Positions 17,801 through 26,153 are shown, numbered from the stretch's first letter. The stretch is 64,000 bases of DNA from Dysgonamonadaceae bacterium (GCA_031254645.1 JAIRUA010000007.1:186001-250000), one strand, 5' to 3'. Program-made: numbers and translations. The notes: generated by a model not told the origin, from the letters alone.

Positions 17801-18899
17801 AGTTTAAGCGATTCAACGCGCCTCCTTCGGTACACACCCACAAGTTTCCGTGTTTATCTTCCGTCATATTACCGACAAAAGGAAAACTCAAATGATTGGA
17901 AAGATTGGATTTAGGTTCGTAAAAACGAAAAATATCTGCATCGGGATTAAAATAGTTTACGCCGCCAAAATAAGTGCCAACCCATATTGTACCTTGTTTG
18001 TCTTTGTATAAAGAGAAGACGGATGAATGGCTGAGACTGTGCGAAATATTGTCGTTGTTAATACTTTGTGTCCATTCACCGGTTTGAGGATTAAACATAT
18101 TTAAACCATAAAAAGTGGCTACCCAAATATTTCCGGCATTGTCTTCCACAAAATCCCTTATTTGATTGTTTGATATGGAATTAACGCCAAATTGATGTCT
18201 ATAATTGACAATATTGCCTGACGAATTGATTCGATAAACGCCATTTTCGACAGTGCCCACCCAAATATTTTCGTTATTGTCTTGATAAATAGTAGTAATA
18301 TAAATATTCTCTATTATTGGCTTTTGATTTTCAGGTTTTTCTTTCGATATGGCAAACAATCCCTGTAAAGTACCAATCCATATCGTTTCGTTTTTCGCCG
18401 GAAGAATGGCTGTTATTAACGGAATATCATTGTTCAGCGACAAATATTCTTCGAGTTGCCGATGCTGTTCATCATATAGCATAATCCGATTTCCCAAAGC
18501 TATCCATAATGTATTATGCTGATAGGAAATGGCGTGCACATTTCCCTGTTGTATGCTTTCAAACTGCTGTGTATAAACATCATATCGCGCCAAATCTCGT
18601 CCGTTTCTCAAATAAATGGCTCCGGCTTTATTTCCATATATTTGATATATTGTATTTTGCGAAAGCCCTACTCTATCCTGGCTTGGTCTGAATACTTCCA
18701 CTTCTCGCCCGTTGTAACGATTAAGCCCTTCGGTAGAGCCAAACCACATCGCACCAAACTCATCTTGATATATCGACATAATATTTACCTGCGACAACCC
18801 ATCTCTTGCACCCAAATGATAGAAATAAATATCATTGTTAGCCTTCAATTGAGAATGAAAGCTAATCAACAGAAATAATATCAATGTCTTTTTTATCAA
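14868..18899 (-). CDS. Hybrid two-component system sensor/AraC regulator (HTCS)
   Basis: A 1343-residue one-protein signalling system. In order: Sec signal peptide (about 1-20); a periplasmic two-component-regulator propeller with many short blades (DEFGAMWFGSTEGLNRYN, ENIWVGTVENGVYRI, GTIWVGTYFGGVNYF); a Y_Y_Y domain (about 690-765); one membrane helix (about 770-797); histidine kinase with NVSHEFRTPLTL (His near 824) and GTGIGLAL in the ATPase domain; receiver with LISDVVMPEMSG (Asp near 1134); AraC-type helix-turn-helix at the end. In Bacteroides such proteins sense oligosaccharides and switch on glycan-use loci. No susC/susD pair or glycoside hydrolase is adjacent, so its target is elsewhere or it controls the nearby surface-glycan island. 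Confidence 0.95.
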   Translation of the reverse strand: MIKKTLILFLLISFHSQLKANNDIYFYHLGARDGLSQVNIMSIYQDEFGAMWFGSTEGLNRYNGREVEVFRPSQDRVGLSQNTIYQIYGNKAGAIYLRNGRDLARYDVYTQQFESIQQGNVHAISYQHNTLWIALGNRIMLYDEQHRQLEEYLSLNNDIPLITAILPAKNETIWIGTLQGLFAISKEKPENQKPIIENIYITTIYQDNNENIWVGTVENGVYRINSSGNIVNYRHQFGVNSISNNQIRDFVEDNAGNIWVATFYGLNMFNPQTGEWTQSINNDNISHSLSHSSVFSLYKDKQGTIWVGTYFGGVNYFNPDADIFRFYEPKSNLSNHLSFPFVGNMTEDKHGNLWVCTEGGALNRLNLQTRQFTRYTLNKSDEGYNQKAIWYRADKDLLYIGTHNEGLIIFDIKTKTARILTRNEAPNSLPNNIINEMQFYDGSLYLMTQSGFVRMDIDTEEFFPMSENPAVRGIGRGTFYIDSKSRLWGTISAGVRKIDLKTGDSKDYNYDSENDRSIGRFSVMNIFETDKGELFFATLGSGIFRYNPLSDDFDSFTEEKDGLLSNYCYYISQAPSGKLILLHNKGFAFFNPENPSENLFRSSSAFPVAGFNNGNTAYVTRDEEIFIGGINGLVSFMESDLDKIYKDYNLFFDKLFINNERVFPGDRFDVLQKTLPLYSRIELKHSQNNITIEFATSNFVRAMTPTFEYKLEGFDKVWLPAETKMISYTNLNTGTYTLHVREISSASEGDRKEISLIIRIKPPFYLTTVAFIIYTGLAILLIIGILRFYLWRTNLKATLEFERKEKERIEELNQTKLSFFTNVSHEFRTPLTLIIGQLETLLIQNDLTLKMQNRLMKIHKNTNHLQTLISELLDFQKQELGFQKLSIRSVELVSYLKEIYDSFQDYAANKRIKYKMDYLDEEIFVYIDSLHFRKAIYNLLSNAFKYTASGGEIKLKVRRKESEVFIQVIDTGVGIPPESTSKIFDRFYQLEYRSSGLTLGTGIGLALTKEIVMSHKGKISVESTPNEGSIFTIALQTGIAHFTNEELNYKEIDINTGLKKNDIRVFNDDEDLILIEEKIENVEGEKPVVVLVDDNEALLETLTEPLSAYYNIYTATNGREGLDLVYKLHPDLLISDVVMPEMSGKELCYRLKNNVITSHIPIVLLTAQAIDSQIVDGYLFGADAYITKPFNMKVLISQCNNLIKNRQLLYKKFANQAESVTFSNAVVEQDQVLINKTIKIIKENFKNADFDMNQLAVKIGVGRSKLYSKIKEATGFTPNELTLNIKLQEAADLLDNNLGMNISEIAFELGFSSSKYFTKCFKAFYGMAPMDWRKRDRNNTPSV

Positions 18900-18938
18900 C
18901 GTTTTTTATTTTTAAGAATAAGCCGGTATTAATATCCA

Positions 18939-18946
18939 CAAAGATA
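18939..18946 (-). promoter_or_regulatory. Candidate -7 element (TATCTTTG) of the HTCS gene
   Basis: On the minus strand this reads TATCTTTG followed by TGG, about 40 nt before the HTCS start at 18899, matching TAnnTTTG. Confidence 0.55.
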
Positions 18947-19026
18947 GCATATCTATATATATTGTTCAACGAATAAGAGAAAAAGTTTACGTTGAAAATG
19001 AAAACACTCAATTTTATACATCAAAA

Positions 19027-19053
19027 AACCGATAGAATATAATTCTACCGGTT
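19027..19053 (-). terminator. Terminator of the FMN reductase gene
   Basis: Hairpin of two 12-nt arms with one mismatch and a 3-nt loop (AACCG.TAGAAT with ATTCTA.CGGTT). Read leftward it is followed by a T run (GGTTTTTTGA), a classic intrinsic terminator about 40 nt after the reductase stop. Confidence 0.8.
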
Positions 19054-19090
19054 CTTGTAAATTTTTAGTATAAATATGACAATCTATTTA

Positions 19091-19627
19091 TCAGTCATTT
19101 ATCCATTTTTCAAACATCTCTAAATAATGCTTCAAAAAAGCGACGGTAGAATCCACCAATTTTCCATCCACGAATGACGACGATGCATCAAGATACAATT
19201 CCGGTTGATGCATCAACTTCATATCAAGAAACGAACAAACGTTACGAAGATGTTGTTGTGCACCAAAAGTTCCGATTTTTCCGGGCGACGCACCTGCAAT
19301 AGCCGTCGGCTTTCGAGTCCAAACACTCTTTCCATATGGACGACTTCCCCAATCGAGCGCATTTTTCAACACTGCAGGATAAGAGCGGTTGTATTCCGGT
19401 GTGATGAGCATCACCGCATCGGCTTTTTCGACAGCTTGCCGGAGATCTGTAACAACTTGCGGCGGATTATTTTCTATATCCTGAGAGTAAAAAGGTAACA
19501 AAGATATATCAAATGTGGTAAAACGCAAACTTGTTTCATTGAGCTTAACAAGTTCATTATAAAACGATTTGTTGAGCGAATCTTTACTGATACCGCCAAT
19601 GATGGCTAAAACATTTTTTGTGTCCAT
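19091..19627 (-). CDS. NADPH-dependent FMN reductase / flavodoxin-fold quinone or azo reductase
   Basis: A 178-residue flavodoxin-like protein. It has the phosphate-binding start VLAIIGGISKDSLNKSFYN, LITPEYNRSYPAVLKNALDW (the family signature around the flavin) and AIAGASPGKIGTFGAQQHLR. Such enzymes reduce FMN, quinones or azo/chromate compounds using NAD(P)H; the physiological substrate is not predictable. It has its own terminator downstream, and a small membrane-protein gene lies 24 nt upstream on the same strand. Confidence 0.9.
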   Translation of the reverse strand: MDTKNVLAIIGGISKDSLNKSFYNELVKLNETSLRFTTFDISLLPFYSQDIENNPPQVVTDLRQAVEKADAVMLITPEYNRSYPAVLKNALDWGSRPYGKSVWTRKPTAIAGASPGKIGTFGAQQHLRNVCSFLDMKLMHQPELYLDASSSFVDGKLVDSTVAFLKHYLEMFEKWIND

Positions 19628-19651
19628 AATCGTAAATAATTAAAAATGTTT

Positions 19652-19801
19652 CTAGAACAATTGAAAACGAACGTACTCGCGCAGTTCTCTCTCTTTTTGT
19701 TTCTTCTGATAATAATAGCGAGAAACCACGTACGCAAATCCCGCAAATGCTCCGAGAATTAATAAATCCCTTACCGCTGTACCATTACATTTTCCTTTCA
19801 T
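19652..19801 (-). CDS. Small single-pass membrane protein (49 aa)
   Basis: Short frame read by hand: it starts MKGKCNGTAVRDLLILGAF and continues AGFAYVVSRYYYQKKQ, ending FQLF. It consists of a short basic N terminus, one hydrophobic segment (about residues 12-28) and a charged Lys/Glu/Arg tail, the shape of a one-helix inner-membrane protein. It lies 24 nt upstream of the reductase on the same strand and may share its mRNA. No family recognised. Confidence 0.55.
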   Translation of the reverse strand: MKGKCNGTAVRDLLILGAFAGFAYVVSRYYYQKKQKERELREYVRFQLF

Positions 19802-19986
19802 ATCAATACTATTTTAATTATAAAACAAATTTAGACCTTTAATGTTCAGAGCCTGTTTAAATTTTATACGAATTATTTTTTATCCTATTTTCTTCGTTTA
19901 TTTTTAGGCTCTTCTTTATTAGATGCAAAAATGCAAAAAAGGTTGCATATAAAAAAGCGAAAAATAGAAATATTACGAAAAAATAT

Positions 19987-21303
19987 TCAATTTTCTTTGA
20001 GTTCAATCACTAACACTCTGTTTGTCTTACTTGTAACTCGAAAACGATTATCCGAACGCTCGCCAACTATCCATACAATTTTTTGATCTGAAACAAGTAA
20101 CCACGTATTTTCTTTTTCTTTTAGATCGAATTTTCGGTCGGTAAAATAGTCGCTTACTTTCTTTTTTCCTTTCATTCCAAAAGGGATAAACCAATCGCCT
20201 GATTGCCATTTTCGCAATTCCAACGGAAACGTCAGTTTTTCGACATCAACATACAAAAAACGTTTCTCTTTTTTTATCTCAACAGGCATTTCTTTTATGC
20301 TGATATTTAAACGGATTGGTGTTGAAATTTCTTGCGATGTCTTATCGATATATAAAGACGTCTCGTTTTCTTGTTTATCTACGAGCGGGTCAAGCAAAAA
20401 GTAATCGCGCGACTTGATTAAACGATGTTTTCCGGAAAAGAAAACCTTGCCGGAATGAGCGTTCAAGCCTCGGTTAATATACTCAATAACAGACGAATTA
20501 AATCCTAACGGAGAAAGTATTTCAAATAATACCGACATTGACGAAGGTGTTTGTTTCAAAGCGAAAATATCGATTTTTTCGCCGTCAAAAATCTTTTCTT
20601 TCGCTATCAAAACAGCTGATGAATACATCTTTTCGGCTTCCGCCATGTTTTGCGAAGTACGATAAATAGCGTCTTTTACCGAAGGATTTAATTCTTCGAG
20701 TTGAGGAATGATATTTAAACGAATAAAATTTCTAGTATAAACGTCTTCACTATTTGTACTATCAAACACAAAAGGTAATTCACATTCAGCGACATAATTT
20801 TCTATCTCTTTGCGTGTAACGCACAAAAACGGACGAACAATATTGCCGTTTTTTGGCAAAATTCCGCTCAATCCTTTGATGCCTGTTCCTCGAACAAGGT
20901 TTAACAAAACAGTTTCCACCGAATCATCTTTGTGATGCGCTACTACAATGGCTTCTGCATCATATTGTTGACGAATCGTTTCAAACCAAGAATAACGCAA
21001 TTCACGCGCTGCCATTTCAATGGATATTTTTTTGTCGGCAGCATATTTTTGAGTGTCAAAATCAGTAGAAACGAAAGGAATTTCGATGCTCTCACACCAT
21101 TTTTTCACAAAATCGGCATCGCGATTCGATTCTTCGCCGCGAAGATGAAAATTGCAATGCGCCGCTATGCAAGAATAACCCAAAAGCATGAGTGCATCAA
21201 GCATTACCACAGAATCCATTCCGCCGCTTAACCCAACAATTACTTTGGCGTGGGGGGAAAGCAACTTGTTGTCGTGAATGTATTTTTGAACTTTTTTGAG
21301 CAT
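19987..21303 (-). CDS. tilS: tRNA(Ile)-lysidine synthetase
   Basis: Converts the wobble C34 of the AUA-reading tRNA(Ile) to lysidine using ATP and lysine; essential for decoding. The N-terminal PP-loop motif is VIVGLSGGMDSVVML, followed by AHCNFHLRGEESNRDADFV and VAHHKDDSVETVLLNLVRG. The C-terminal TilS domain has LRKWQSGDWFIPFGMKGKKK and VSDYFTDRK. Length 438 is normal. The start codon is only about a dozen bases from a 30-bp inverted repeat that fills the gap to the upstream acyltransferase gene. Confidence 0.95.
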   Translation of the reverse strand: MLKKVQKYIHDNKLLSPHAKVIVGLSGGMDSVVMLDALMLLGYSCIAAHCNFHLRGEESNRDADFVKKWCESIEIPFVSTDFDTQKYAADKKISIEMAARELRYSWFETIRQQYDAEAIVVAHHKDDSVETVLLNLVRGTGIKGLSGILPKNGNIVRPFLCVTRKEIENYVAECELPFVFDSTNSEDVYTRNFIRLNIIPQLEELNPSVKDAIYRTSQNMAEAEKMYSSAVLIAKEKIFDGEKIDIFALKQTPSSMSVLFEILSPLGFNSSVIEYINRGLNAHSGKVFFSGKHRLIKSRDYFLLDPLVDKQENETSLYIDKTSQEISTPIRLNISIKEMPVEIKKEKRFLYVDVEKLTFPLELRKWQSGDWFIPFGMKGKKKVSDYFTDRKFDLKEKENTWLLVSDQKIVWIVGERSDNRFRVTSKTNRVLVIELKEN

Positions 21304-21315
21304 AATAATTCAAAG

Positions 21316-21386
21316 ATTCAAAGATTCAAAAGTTCAAAGATTCAAGACATTCAGCTTTGAATCTTTGAACTTTTGAATCTTTGAAT
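21316..21386. repeat. 30-bp perfect inverted repeat, TTCAAAG word family
   Basis: Bases 21316-21345 and 21357-21386 are exact reverse complements with an 11-nt loop. The arms iterate ATTCAAAG and AGTTCAAA words, and the left flank has one extra word copy. The stem fills the gap between the acyltransferase stop (21389) and the tilS start (21303). The same words build the repeats at 39340-39398 and 42540-42623. Confidence 0.9.
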
Positions 21387-21388
21387 TA

Positions 21389-21931
21389 TTAAACAGAAAA
21401 TAGTTTCGGATGTTTCCCCGTAATTCCCACAAAATACGATTTTATTTTTGCCATATCCGCATCGGCATCGCCTGTTGGAAAAAAGGTATCGAGGAAAATT
21501 GCCGCTTTTTTCTTATAATCCAAACCAACCAATACAATCGGTACGCCGGCTTTGAGGGCGATGTAATAAAATCCTCTTTTCCATTCAGTTACGCGTTTCC
21601 GTGTGCCTTCGGGCGTTACGGCAATTTGCAGGCGGTCGTGTTTGGAAAATTCGGCAGCCAATGTATCGGTCATTGATGTGTGTTTACTCCGCGTTACCGG
21701 AATACCACCCATTGCCTTGAAAATGTATCCGATAGGAAATATAAACCACTCTTTTTTCATCAGAAATTGGGCTTTTCGGCCTAATGCCGAATAGGCAAGT
21801 TTGCTGATAATAAAGTCACAGTTGCTCGTATGCGGTGCTACGGCAATGATACATTTGGGAATATCGGGTAGAAGGTTTTCAACTTTCCAACCGAGTAGTT
21901 TAGTAAATATGAAATTACTTATTTTTTTCAT
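21389..21931 (-). CDS. PlsC-type acyltransferase
   Basis: A 180-residue acyltransferase with APHTSNCDF (the H-x4-D catalytic box), GGIPVTRSKHTSM and VTPEGTRKR (the E-G-T-R phosphate/acceptor box). It is shorter than a typical 1-acyl-glycerol-3-phosphate acyltransferase and matches the compact Bacteroidetes form, so the acceptor may be a lysophospholipid or another lipid. The ATG at 21931 overlaps the ABC-F stop codon as ATGA, so the two are translationally coupled; the longer frame to 21970 only re-reads the upstream gene. Confidence 0.88.
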   Translation of the reverse strand: MKKISNFIFTKLLGWKVENLLPDIPKCIIAVAPHTSNCDFIISKLAYSALGRKAQFLMKKEWFIFPIGYIFKAMGGIPVTRSKHTSMTDTLAAEFSKHDRLQIAVTPEGTRKRVTEWKRGFYYIALKAGVPIVLVGLDYKKKAAIFLDTFFPTGDADADMAKIKSYFVGITGKHPKLFSV

Positions 21932-23871
21932 TGTTTCTTCTTTTCTAATTCTAACGTCAACCGCTCCCAATTGTTCATGGTATGGTCTAACTTTGCTTTT
22001 GTTTCGAGGTAGGTTTGCATCAATTCTATGTTCGCTGCGCCTTCGGGTGTACTCAATTGCGCCTCAAAATCAGAAATTTTCGATTCTAATTCTGTGATTT
22101 TGTTTTCGGCTTCAGCGATTTCCTTTTCGAGTTTTCGCAATTGTCTATTATACTCTTTTTGATCTTGATAAGAAAGTTTATTTTCCGATATCTCAGGCTT
22201 ATCTTCCGCAGGAAAGCCCCCTTGAGGGGGTTTGGGGGCTACTACTTCCAATTGCTGTAATGTTTCCAATCGTTTTTTCGAAAGAAAATCATAAATACCG
22301 CCAAGATGTTCCGTTACTTTTCCACCACCAAATTCATATACTTTTGATACCAATCCGTCGAGAAATTCGCGGTCGTGCGACACGATAATTGCTGTGCCGT
22401 CGAATTCACGAATCGCTTTTTTCAACACATCTTTCGAAGCCATATCCAAATGATTGGTCGGCTCATCAAGAATGAGTAAATTGACAGGCTCTAACAGTAG
22501 TTTTATCATCGCCAAACGACTACGCTCACCGCCCGAAAGCACGCGCACTTTCTTGTCCGATGCCTCGCCACCAAACATAAATGCACCGAGAATATCACGA
22601 ATTTTGGTGCGAATATCGCCTGTTGCCGCATAATCTATCGTTTCGAAAACTGTTTGATTTTCATCAAGTAATTGTGCTTGATTTTGAGCAAAATAACCGA
22701 TTTTTACATTGTGTCCGAGTTCCAATTTTCCGTCGAACGGAATCTCATTCATTATACATTTCACAAGCGTCGATTTTCCTTCACCGTTTTTCCCAACAAA
22801 CGCCACTTTTTCACCGCGCTCAAGCGTAAACGTAGCATCAGAAAAAACTTTATGCGAACCATAATATTTTGCCAAATTTTCCACGATAACAGGATAAGAG
22901 CCGGAACGTGGCGCGGGCGGAAATTTCAAATTCAAACGCGAATTATCCACTTCATCAACTTCAATAATGTCTAATTTTTCGAGCTGTTTAATGCGTGATT
23001 GTACTTGATTGGATTTTGTAGCTTTATAGCGAAAACGCTCGATAAACTGCTCGGTATCTTGTATTTGTTTTTGTTGATTTTCATATGCACGAAGCTGTTG
23101 TTCACGACGTTCAGCACGCAAAGCAACATATTTTGTATAGCTGACACGATAATCGTGAATTTTGCCAAGCGTAATTTCCATTGTTCGGTTAGTAACAGCA
23201 TCGAGAAAAGCACGGTCGTGCGACACCAACATTACAGCATTGGCGCGCGTAGAAAGAAAATTTTCGAGCCATTGAATCGACTCGATATCAAGGTGATTGG
23301 TTGGCTCATCGAGTAACAATATATCAGGTGCTTGCAGCAAAATTTTAGCTAATTCGATACGCATTCGCCAACCACCACTAAATTCGGTAGTCGGTCGGTC
23401 GAAATCTTCGCGACGAAACCCCAAGCCCATTAATGTTTTTTCGATTTCCGCTTCAAAATTATTGACGTTTGACATTAATAATTGCTCTTGCAGCAATTGT
23501 GCATGGTCGATAAGTTTTTGATAATTATCCGATTCGTAATCGGTGCGCTCTACCATTTCTTGATGAAGTTCATCGAGTCGTTGCTGTTGTTTTCGAATGT
23601 GGTCGAAAGCTGTAGCAGCTTCATCGCGAACGGTACGCGAATCGTTAAGTGTCATTTGTTGCGGCAGATAACCGATTGTAACATCTTTTGGCAGAGATAC
23701 ATTTCCCAACGATGGCGGTTGTAGTCCCGCCATAATTTTCAACAGTGTAGATTTTCCCGCACCGTTTTTACCTACCAACGCCACGCGTTCGTTGTTGTTG
23801 AGCACAAACGAAAGTTGATCAAGAAGTGTAAAACCACCAAAGTGAACGGAAATATTTTCGATAGAGAGCAT
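21928..23871 (-). CDS. ABC-F family ATPase
   Basis: A 647-residue soluble protein with two ATP-binding cassettes: Walker A ALVGKNGAGKSTLL and AFVGKNGEGKSTLV, signatures EFSGGWRMR and VLSGGERSR, and Walker B ILLLDEPTNHLD and LLILDEPTNHLD. The inter-domain linker (RFRYKATKSNQVQSRIKQLE) and the lack of membrane segments define ABC-F, the group that acts on ribosomes in translation or antibiotic protection. A coiled-coil C-terminal domain (about 545-647) resembles Uup. Near residue 547 the linker encodes VVAPKPPQGGFPAED, produced by an in-frame GC-rich palindromic repeat. Confidence 0.92.
   Translation of the reverse strand: MLSIENISVHFGGFTLLDQLSFVLNNNERVALVGKNGAGKSTLLKIMAGLQPPSLGNVSLPKDVTIGYLPQQMTLNDSRTVRDEAATAFDHIRKQQQRLDELHQEMVERTDYESDNYQKLIDHAQLLQEQLLMSNVNNFEAEIEKTLMGLGFRREDFDRPTTEFSGGWRMRIELAKILLQAPDILLLDEPTNHLDIESIQWLENFLSTRANAVMLVSHDRAFLDAVTNRTMEITLGKIHDYRVSYTKYVALRAERREQQLRAYENQQKQIQDTEQFIERFRYKATKSNQVQSRIKQLEKLDIIEVDEVDNSRLNLKFPPAPRSGSYPVIVENLAKYYGSHKVFSDATFTLERGEKVAFVGKNGEGKSTLVKCIMNEIPFDGKLELGHNVKIGYFAQNQAQLLDENQTVFETIDYAATGDIRTKIRDILGAFMFGGEASDKKVRVLSGGERSRLAMIKLLLEPVNLLILDEPTNHLDMASKDVLKKAIREFDGTAIIVSHDREFLDGLVSKVYEFGGGKVTEHLGGIYDFLSKKRLETLQQLEVVAPKPPQGGFPAEDKPEISENKLSYQDQKEYNRQLRKLEKEIAEAENKITELESKISDFEAQLSTPEGAANIELMQTYLETKAKLDHTMNNWERLTLELEKKKQ
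22213..22240. repeat. GC-rich palindromic element inserted in frame in the ABC-F gene
   Basis: A short GC-rich block (AAGCCCCCTTGAGGGGGTTT, then GGGGGCT) in otherwise AT-rich DNA. AGCCCCC can pair with GGGGGCT, and CCCCC with the inner GGGGG. It resembles palindromic repeats I associate with intergenic DNA of Bacteroidetes, but here it is read through as the Pro/Gly-rich linker between the second ATPase cassette and the coiled-coil tail. Confidence 0.65.
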
Positions 23872-23877
23872 TTTTTT

Positions 23878-24006
23878 AATGTGCTAATAAATAATATGTT
23901 AATGTGCTAGTACAGGCTACAAGTAAGCAAGTATAATAAATATTGAGCAAACAAATAATCATCGTACCTGCATTAGCACATTATTTATTTGCACATTAGC
24001 ACATTA
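23878..24006. repeat. Inverted repeat, GTGCTAAT word family, between ABC-F start and IS630 remnant
   Basis: The left part iterates AATGTGCTAATAAATAAT and GTTAATGTGCTAG. The right part carries the complementary GCATTAGCACATTATTTATT and GCACATTAGCACATTA. The arms are imperfect because the right side has an extra word. The same words make the repeat between dnaN and the exonuclease at 37418-37507. The outer edges touch the ABC-F start region and the stop of the IS630 remnant. Confidence 0.8.
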
Positions 24007-24267
24007 TTTTGCCGGTTTCCTGCCACGTCCGGGTTTTGTATATAAACCGTCAATTCCTCCGTCTTTGTATCGCGCTACCCAATTATTTACAGTTAGTGCA
24101 CACATTCCGGTCAATTCGCCTACTTCTTTTGATTTTCGTCCTTCGGCTTTCAGCAATATGGCGTGGCAGCGCATACGGAAGCAGTGGCTTGCGGCGCATT
24201 GCGTGAAGCCCTGCTCTAATTCGTCGCGTTGTACGACAGTTAATTGCGGTTTGTTTACTCTTCCCAT
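24004..24267 (-). mobile_element. IS630-type transposase N-terminal remnant
   Basis: An 87-residue frame with the helix-turn-helix start of IS630-family transposases: RMRCHAILLKAEGRKSKEV, GELTGMCALTVNNWVARY and GIDGLYTKPGRGRKPAK. A full transposase would continue with a DDE catalytic domain of about 250 residues; here the frame stops within a few codons of the linker and the following DNA is the word repeat at 23878-24006, so the catalytic part is lost. It could survive as a small DNA-binding protein. A TACCTTTG motif sits just 8 nt before the start codon. Confidence 0.75.
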
Positions 24268-24274
24268 TGTGGGG

Positions 24275-24282
24275 CAAAGGTA
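24275..24282 (-). promoter_or_regulatory. TACCTTTG motif directly before the IS630 remnant
   Basis: Minus-strand TACCTTTG, 7 nt from the ATG at 24267. If used, the mRNA would be almost leaderless. Confidence 0.4.
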
Positions 24283-24333
24283 CGATTTTTTAATGATTAA
24301 TGGTTAGTGTTTAACGATTAATACAGGTCTGAA

Positions 24334-25245
24334 CTAATCATTAATTCGCCCGACGATGTCCGTAACAGCCAAAATATTATATCTATCCAAATATTCATTA
24401 ATCCCCTCAACAATCTTCACCGTAACCGTCGGATCAATAAAATTATATGTCCCCACTTGAATAGCCGAAGCACCGGCAAGAATAAATTCAATCGCATCTT
24501 GCCAATTACAAATACCGCCCATTCCGATAACAGGTATTTTCACGGCATTAAAAACCTGCCACACCATTCGCACAGCAATCGGTTTCACGCACGCACCCGA
24601 TAATCCGCCGGTAATGGTCGAAAGTTTCGGTCGGCGACGTTCAATGTCAATCGCCATACCCAAAAGTGTATTGATAAGCGAAATACTATCAGCACCTTCG
24701 GTTTCTACTGCACGAGCAATTTCTGCAATATCGGTAACGTTAGGCGAAAGTTTCACAATCAATGTTTTGGGATATATCTCGCGAACGGCTTTTACCACTT
24801 TTGCAGCTGACATACAAGAAGTACCGAACGCCATTCCGCCTTCTTTTACATTGGGACACGAAATATTGAGTTCGATAGCGGGAATATTGTCCAAATCAAC
24901 CAATTTTTCCGTACAAGCCACATAGTCTTCAATGGTTGAGCCGGATACGTTTACAATCACATTTGTGTCGCAATCTTTGATTTCAGGGTAAATATGTTTT
25001 GCAAAATAATCTACTCCCTTGTTTTGCAATCCAACGGCGTTCAACATTCCCATCGGCGTTTCCGCCATTCGCGGATAGGAATTTCCTTCGCGCGGTTCGT
25101 TGGTAGTGCCTTTTACCACAATTCCGCCCAAGCGACTTAAATCAATAAAATCGGCATATTCTGTGCCATAACCGAAAGTGCCCGATGCGGTCATTACCGG
25201 ATTTTTCAACTTCAAGTTTCCTATATTTACGTCTAATTTTGCCAT
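24334..25245 (-). CDS. pyrD: Dihydroorotate dehydrogenase B, catalytic subunit
   Basis: Oxidises dihydroorotate to orotate in pyrimidine synthesis, using FMN. The 303-residue TIM barrel starts [20 protein letters not shown] and has [25 protein letters not shown] (with the class 1 catalytic Cys following in FGTSCMSA), [20 protein letters not shown] and [10 protein letters not shown]. The class 1B assignment rests on the paired electron-transfer subunit PyrK upstream: the two genes overlap by 13 nt. Confidence 0.96.
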   Translation of the reverse strand: MAKLDVNIGNLKLKNPVMTASGTFGYGTEYADFIDLSRLGGIVVKGTTNEPREGNSYPRMAETPMGMLNAVGLQNKGVDYFAKHIYPEIKDCDTNVIVNVSGSTIEDYVACTEKLVDLDNIPAIELNISCPNVKEGGMAFGTSCMSAAKVVKAVREIYPKTLIVKLSPNVTDIAEIARAVETEGADSISLINTLLGMAIDIERRRPKLSTITGGLSGACVKPIAVRMVWQVFNAVKIPVIGMGGICNWQDAIEFILAGASAIQVGTYNFIDPTVTVKIVEGINEYLDRYNILAVTDIVGRIND

Positions 25246-26009
25246 ACGAGTTTTTTTATATTAAAAACGGGACCTTCGGTGCAAGTACAGACATTGCCTC
25301 TTGTGGTTTTTTCCACGCAACACAAACACGCGCCGAAACCGCAAGCCATCAAGTTTTCAAGCGATACTTCGCAGTCAATGTTTCGTTCACGTGCGTATTT
25401 CGCAACAGACATCATCATCGGTTTTGGTCCGCAAGTATAAATGAAATCGAAATCGTTCTTTAATACGGAATGATGCGTTACAAAGCCTTTTTCGCCTGCG
25501 CTGCCGTCTTCAGTGGTGGCATGAACGATGCCATATTCTTGAAAATCATCTAATTGCAATAAATCACGCTCCGAACGTCCGCCTAATAGAAAATGCGGAT
25601 TAAATCCGTTTTCTTTCGCTTTTCTTCCTAAAAACAGCATTGGTGCAATGCCCACGCCGCCGCCGATGAGCAACAATCGAGCCTCTTTTTTTTCGGGAAG
25701 CGTAAACGTGTTACCGAGCGGAAGAATAATATCTAACATTTCGCCCGATTTAGTTTTGCAAATACGCTGCGTACCCTCGCCAACTTTTTGTACCAAAAGC
25801 CAAAGTACATTTTTTTCTTCATCCACGGAATTAACGGAAATGGGACGACGTAAGAATGTATTGGGAGAATTTTCTACTAAAATTTGTACGAATTGTCCGG
25901 GTTGCATTGCAGGTAACTTCTCGCCGGAAGCAGGTGTAACTTTCAGTAAATGGTTTTGATAGTTAAGTTGCTCATTAGAAATAACAAACATATCAAATTT
26001 TTTCTTCAT
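25233..26009 (-). CDS. pyrK: Dihydroorotate dehydrogenase B, electron transfer subunit
   Basis: FAD and 2Fe-2S subunit that passes electrons from PyrD to NAD+. [12 protein letters not shown] is the FAD-binding R-x-x-S box, [18 protein letters not shown] the NAD-binding loop, and the C terminus has the iron-sulfur cysteines in [13 protein letters not shown] and CTCTEGPVF. The 258-residue length fits the family. The start at 26009 follows a TACCTTTG promoter motif about 70 nt upstream. Confidence 0.96.
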   Translation of the reverse strand: MKKKFDMFVISNEQLNYQNHLLKVTPASGEKLPAMQPGQFVQILVENSPNTFLRRPISVNSVDEEKNVLWLLVQKVGEGTQRICKTKSGEMLDIILPLGNTFTLPEKKEARLLLIGGGVGIAPMLFLGRKAKENGFNPHFLLGGRSERDLLQLDDFQEYGIVHATTEDGSAGEKGFVTHHSVLKNDFDFIYTCGPKPMMMSVAKYARERNIDCEVSLENLMACGFGACLCCVEKTTRGNVCTCTEGPVFNIKKLVWQN

Positions 26010-26080
26010 ATTTTTTTACGCTTGTTATTCCGTTGCGCTTCGGCTTTAATTCAATCATCTCGATGATTTTATCTTATTCA

Positions 26081-26088
26081 CAAAGGTA
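26081..26088 (-). promoter_or_regulatory. Candidate -7 element (TACCTTTG) of pyrK-pyrD
   Basis: Minus-strand TACCTTTG followed by TG, about 70 nt before the pyrK start, in the gap between divergent pyrK and trmB. Confidence 0.55.
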
Positions 26089-26120
26089 ATATATTTATGT
26101 GTATTCTCATCAAAATTCTC

Positions 26121-26128
26121 TATTTTTG
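26121..26128 (+). promoter_or_regulatory. Candidate -7 element (TATTTTTG) of trmB
   Basis: Plus-strand TATTTTTG followed by CA, 25 nt before the GTG at 26154. This placement favours the GTG over the earlier ATG at 26097, which would lie upstream of the promoter. Confidence 0.5.
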
Positions 26129-26153
26129 CATATCAATTCAAACTCAACAAAAA

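Noticed and set aside
21304-21390. Iterated short words that could suggest a CRISPR array or tandem repeat locus
   Set aside because: The words are 8-10 nt, unspaced, arranged as one inverted repeat, and no cas genes are nearby.
26097-26153. Upstream ATG for trmB
   Set aside because: It precedes the TATTTTTG promoter motif and adds a hydrophobic stretch absent from the family; the GTG at 26154 gives the standard N terminus.
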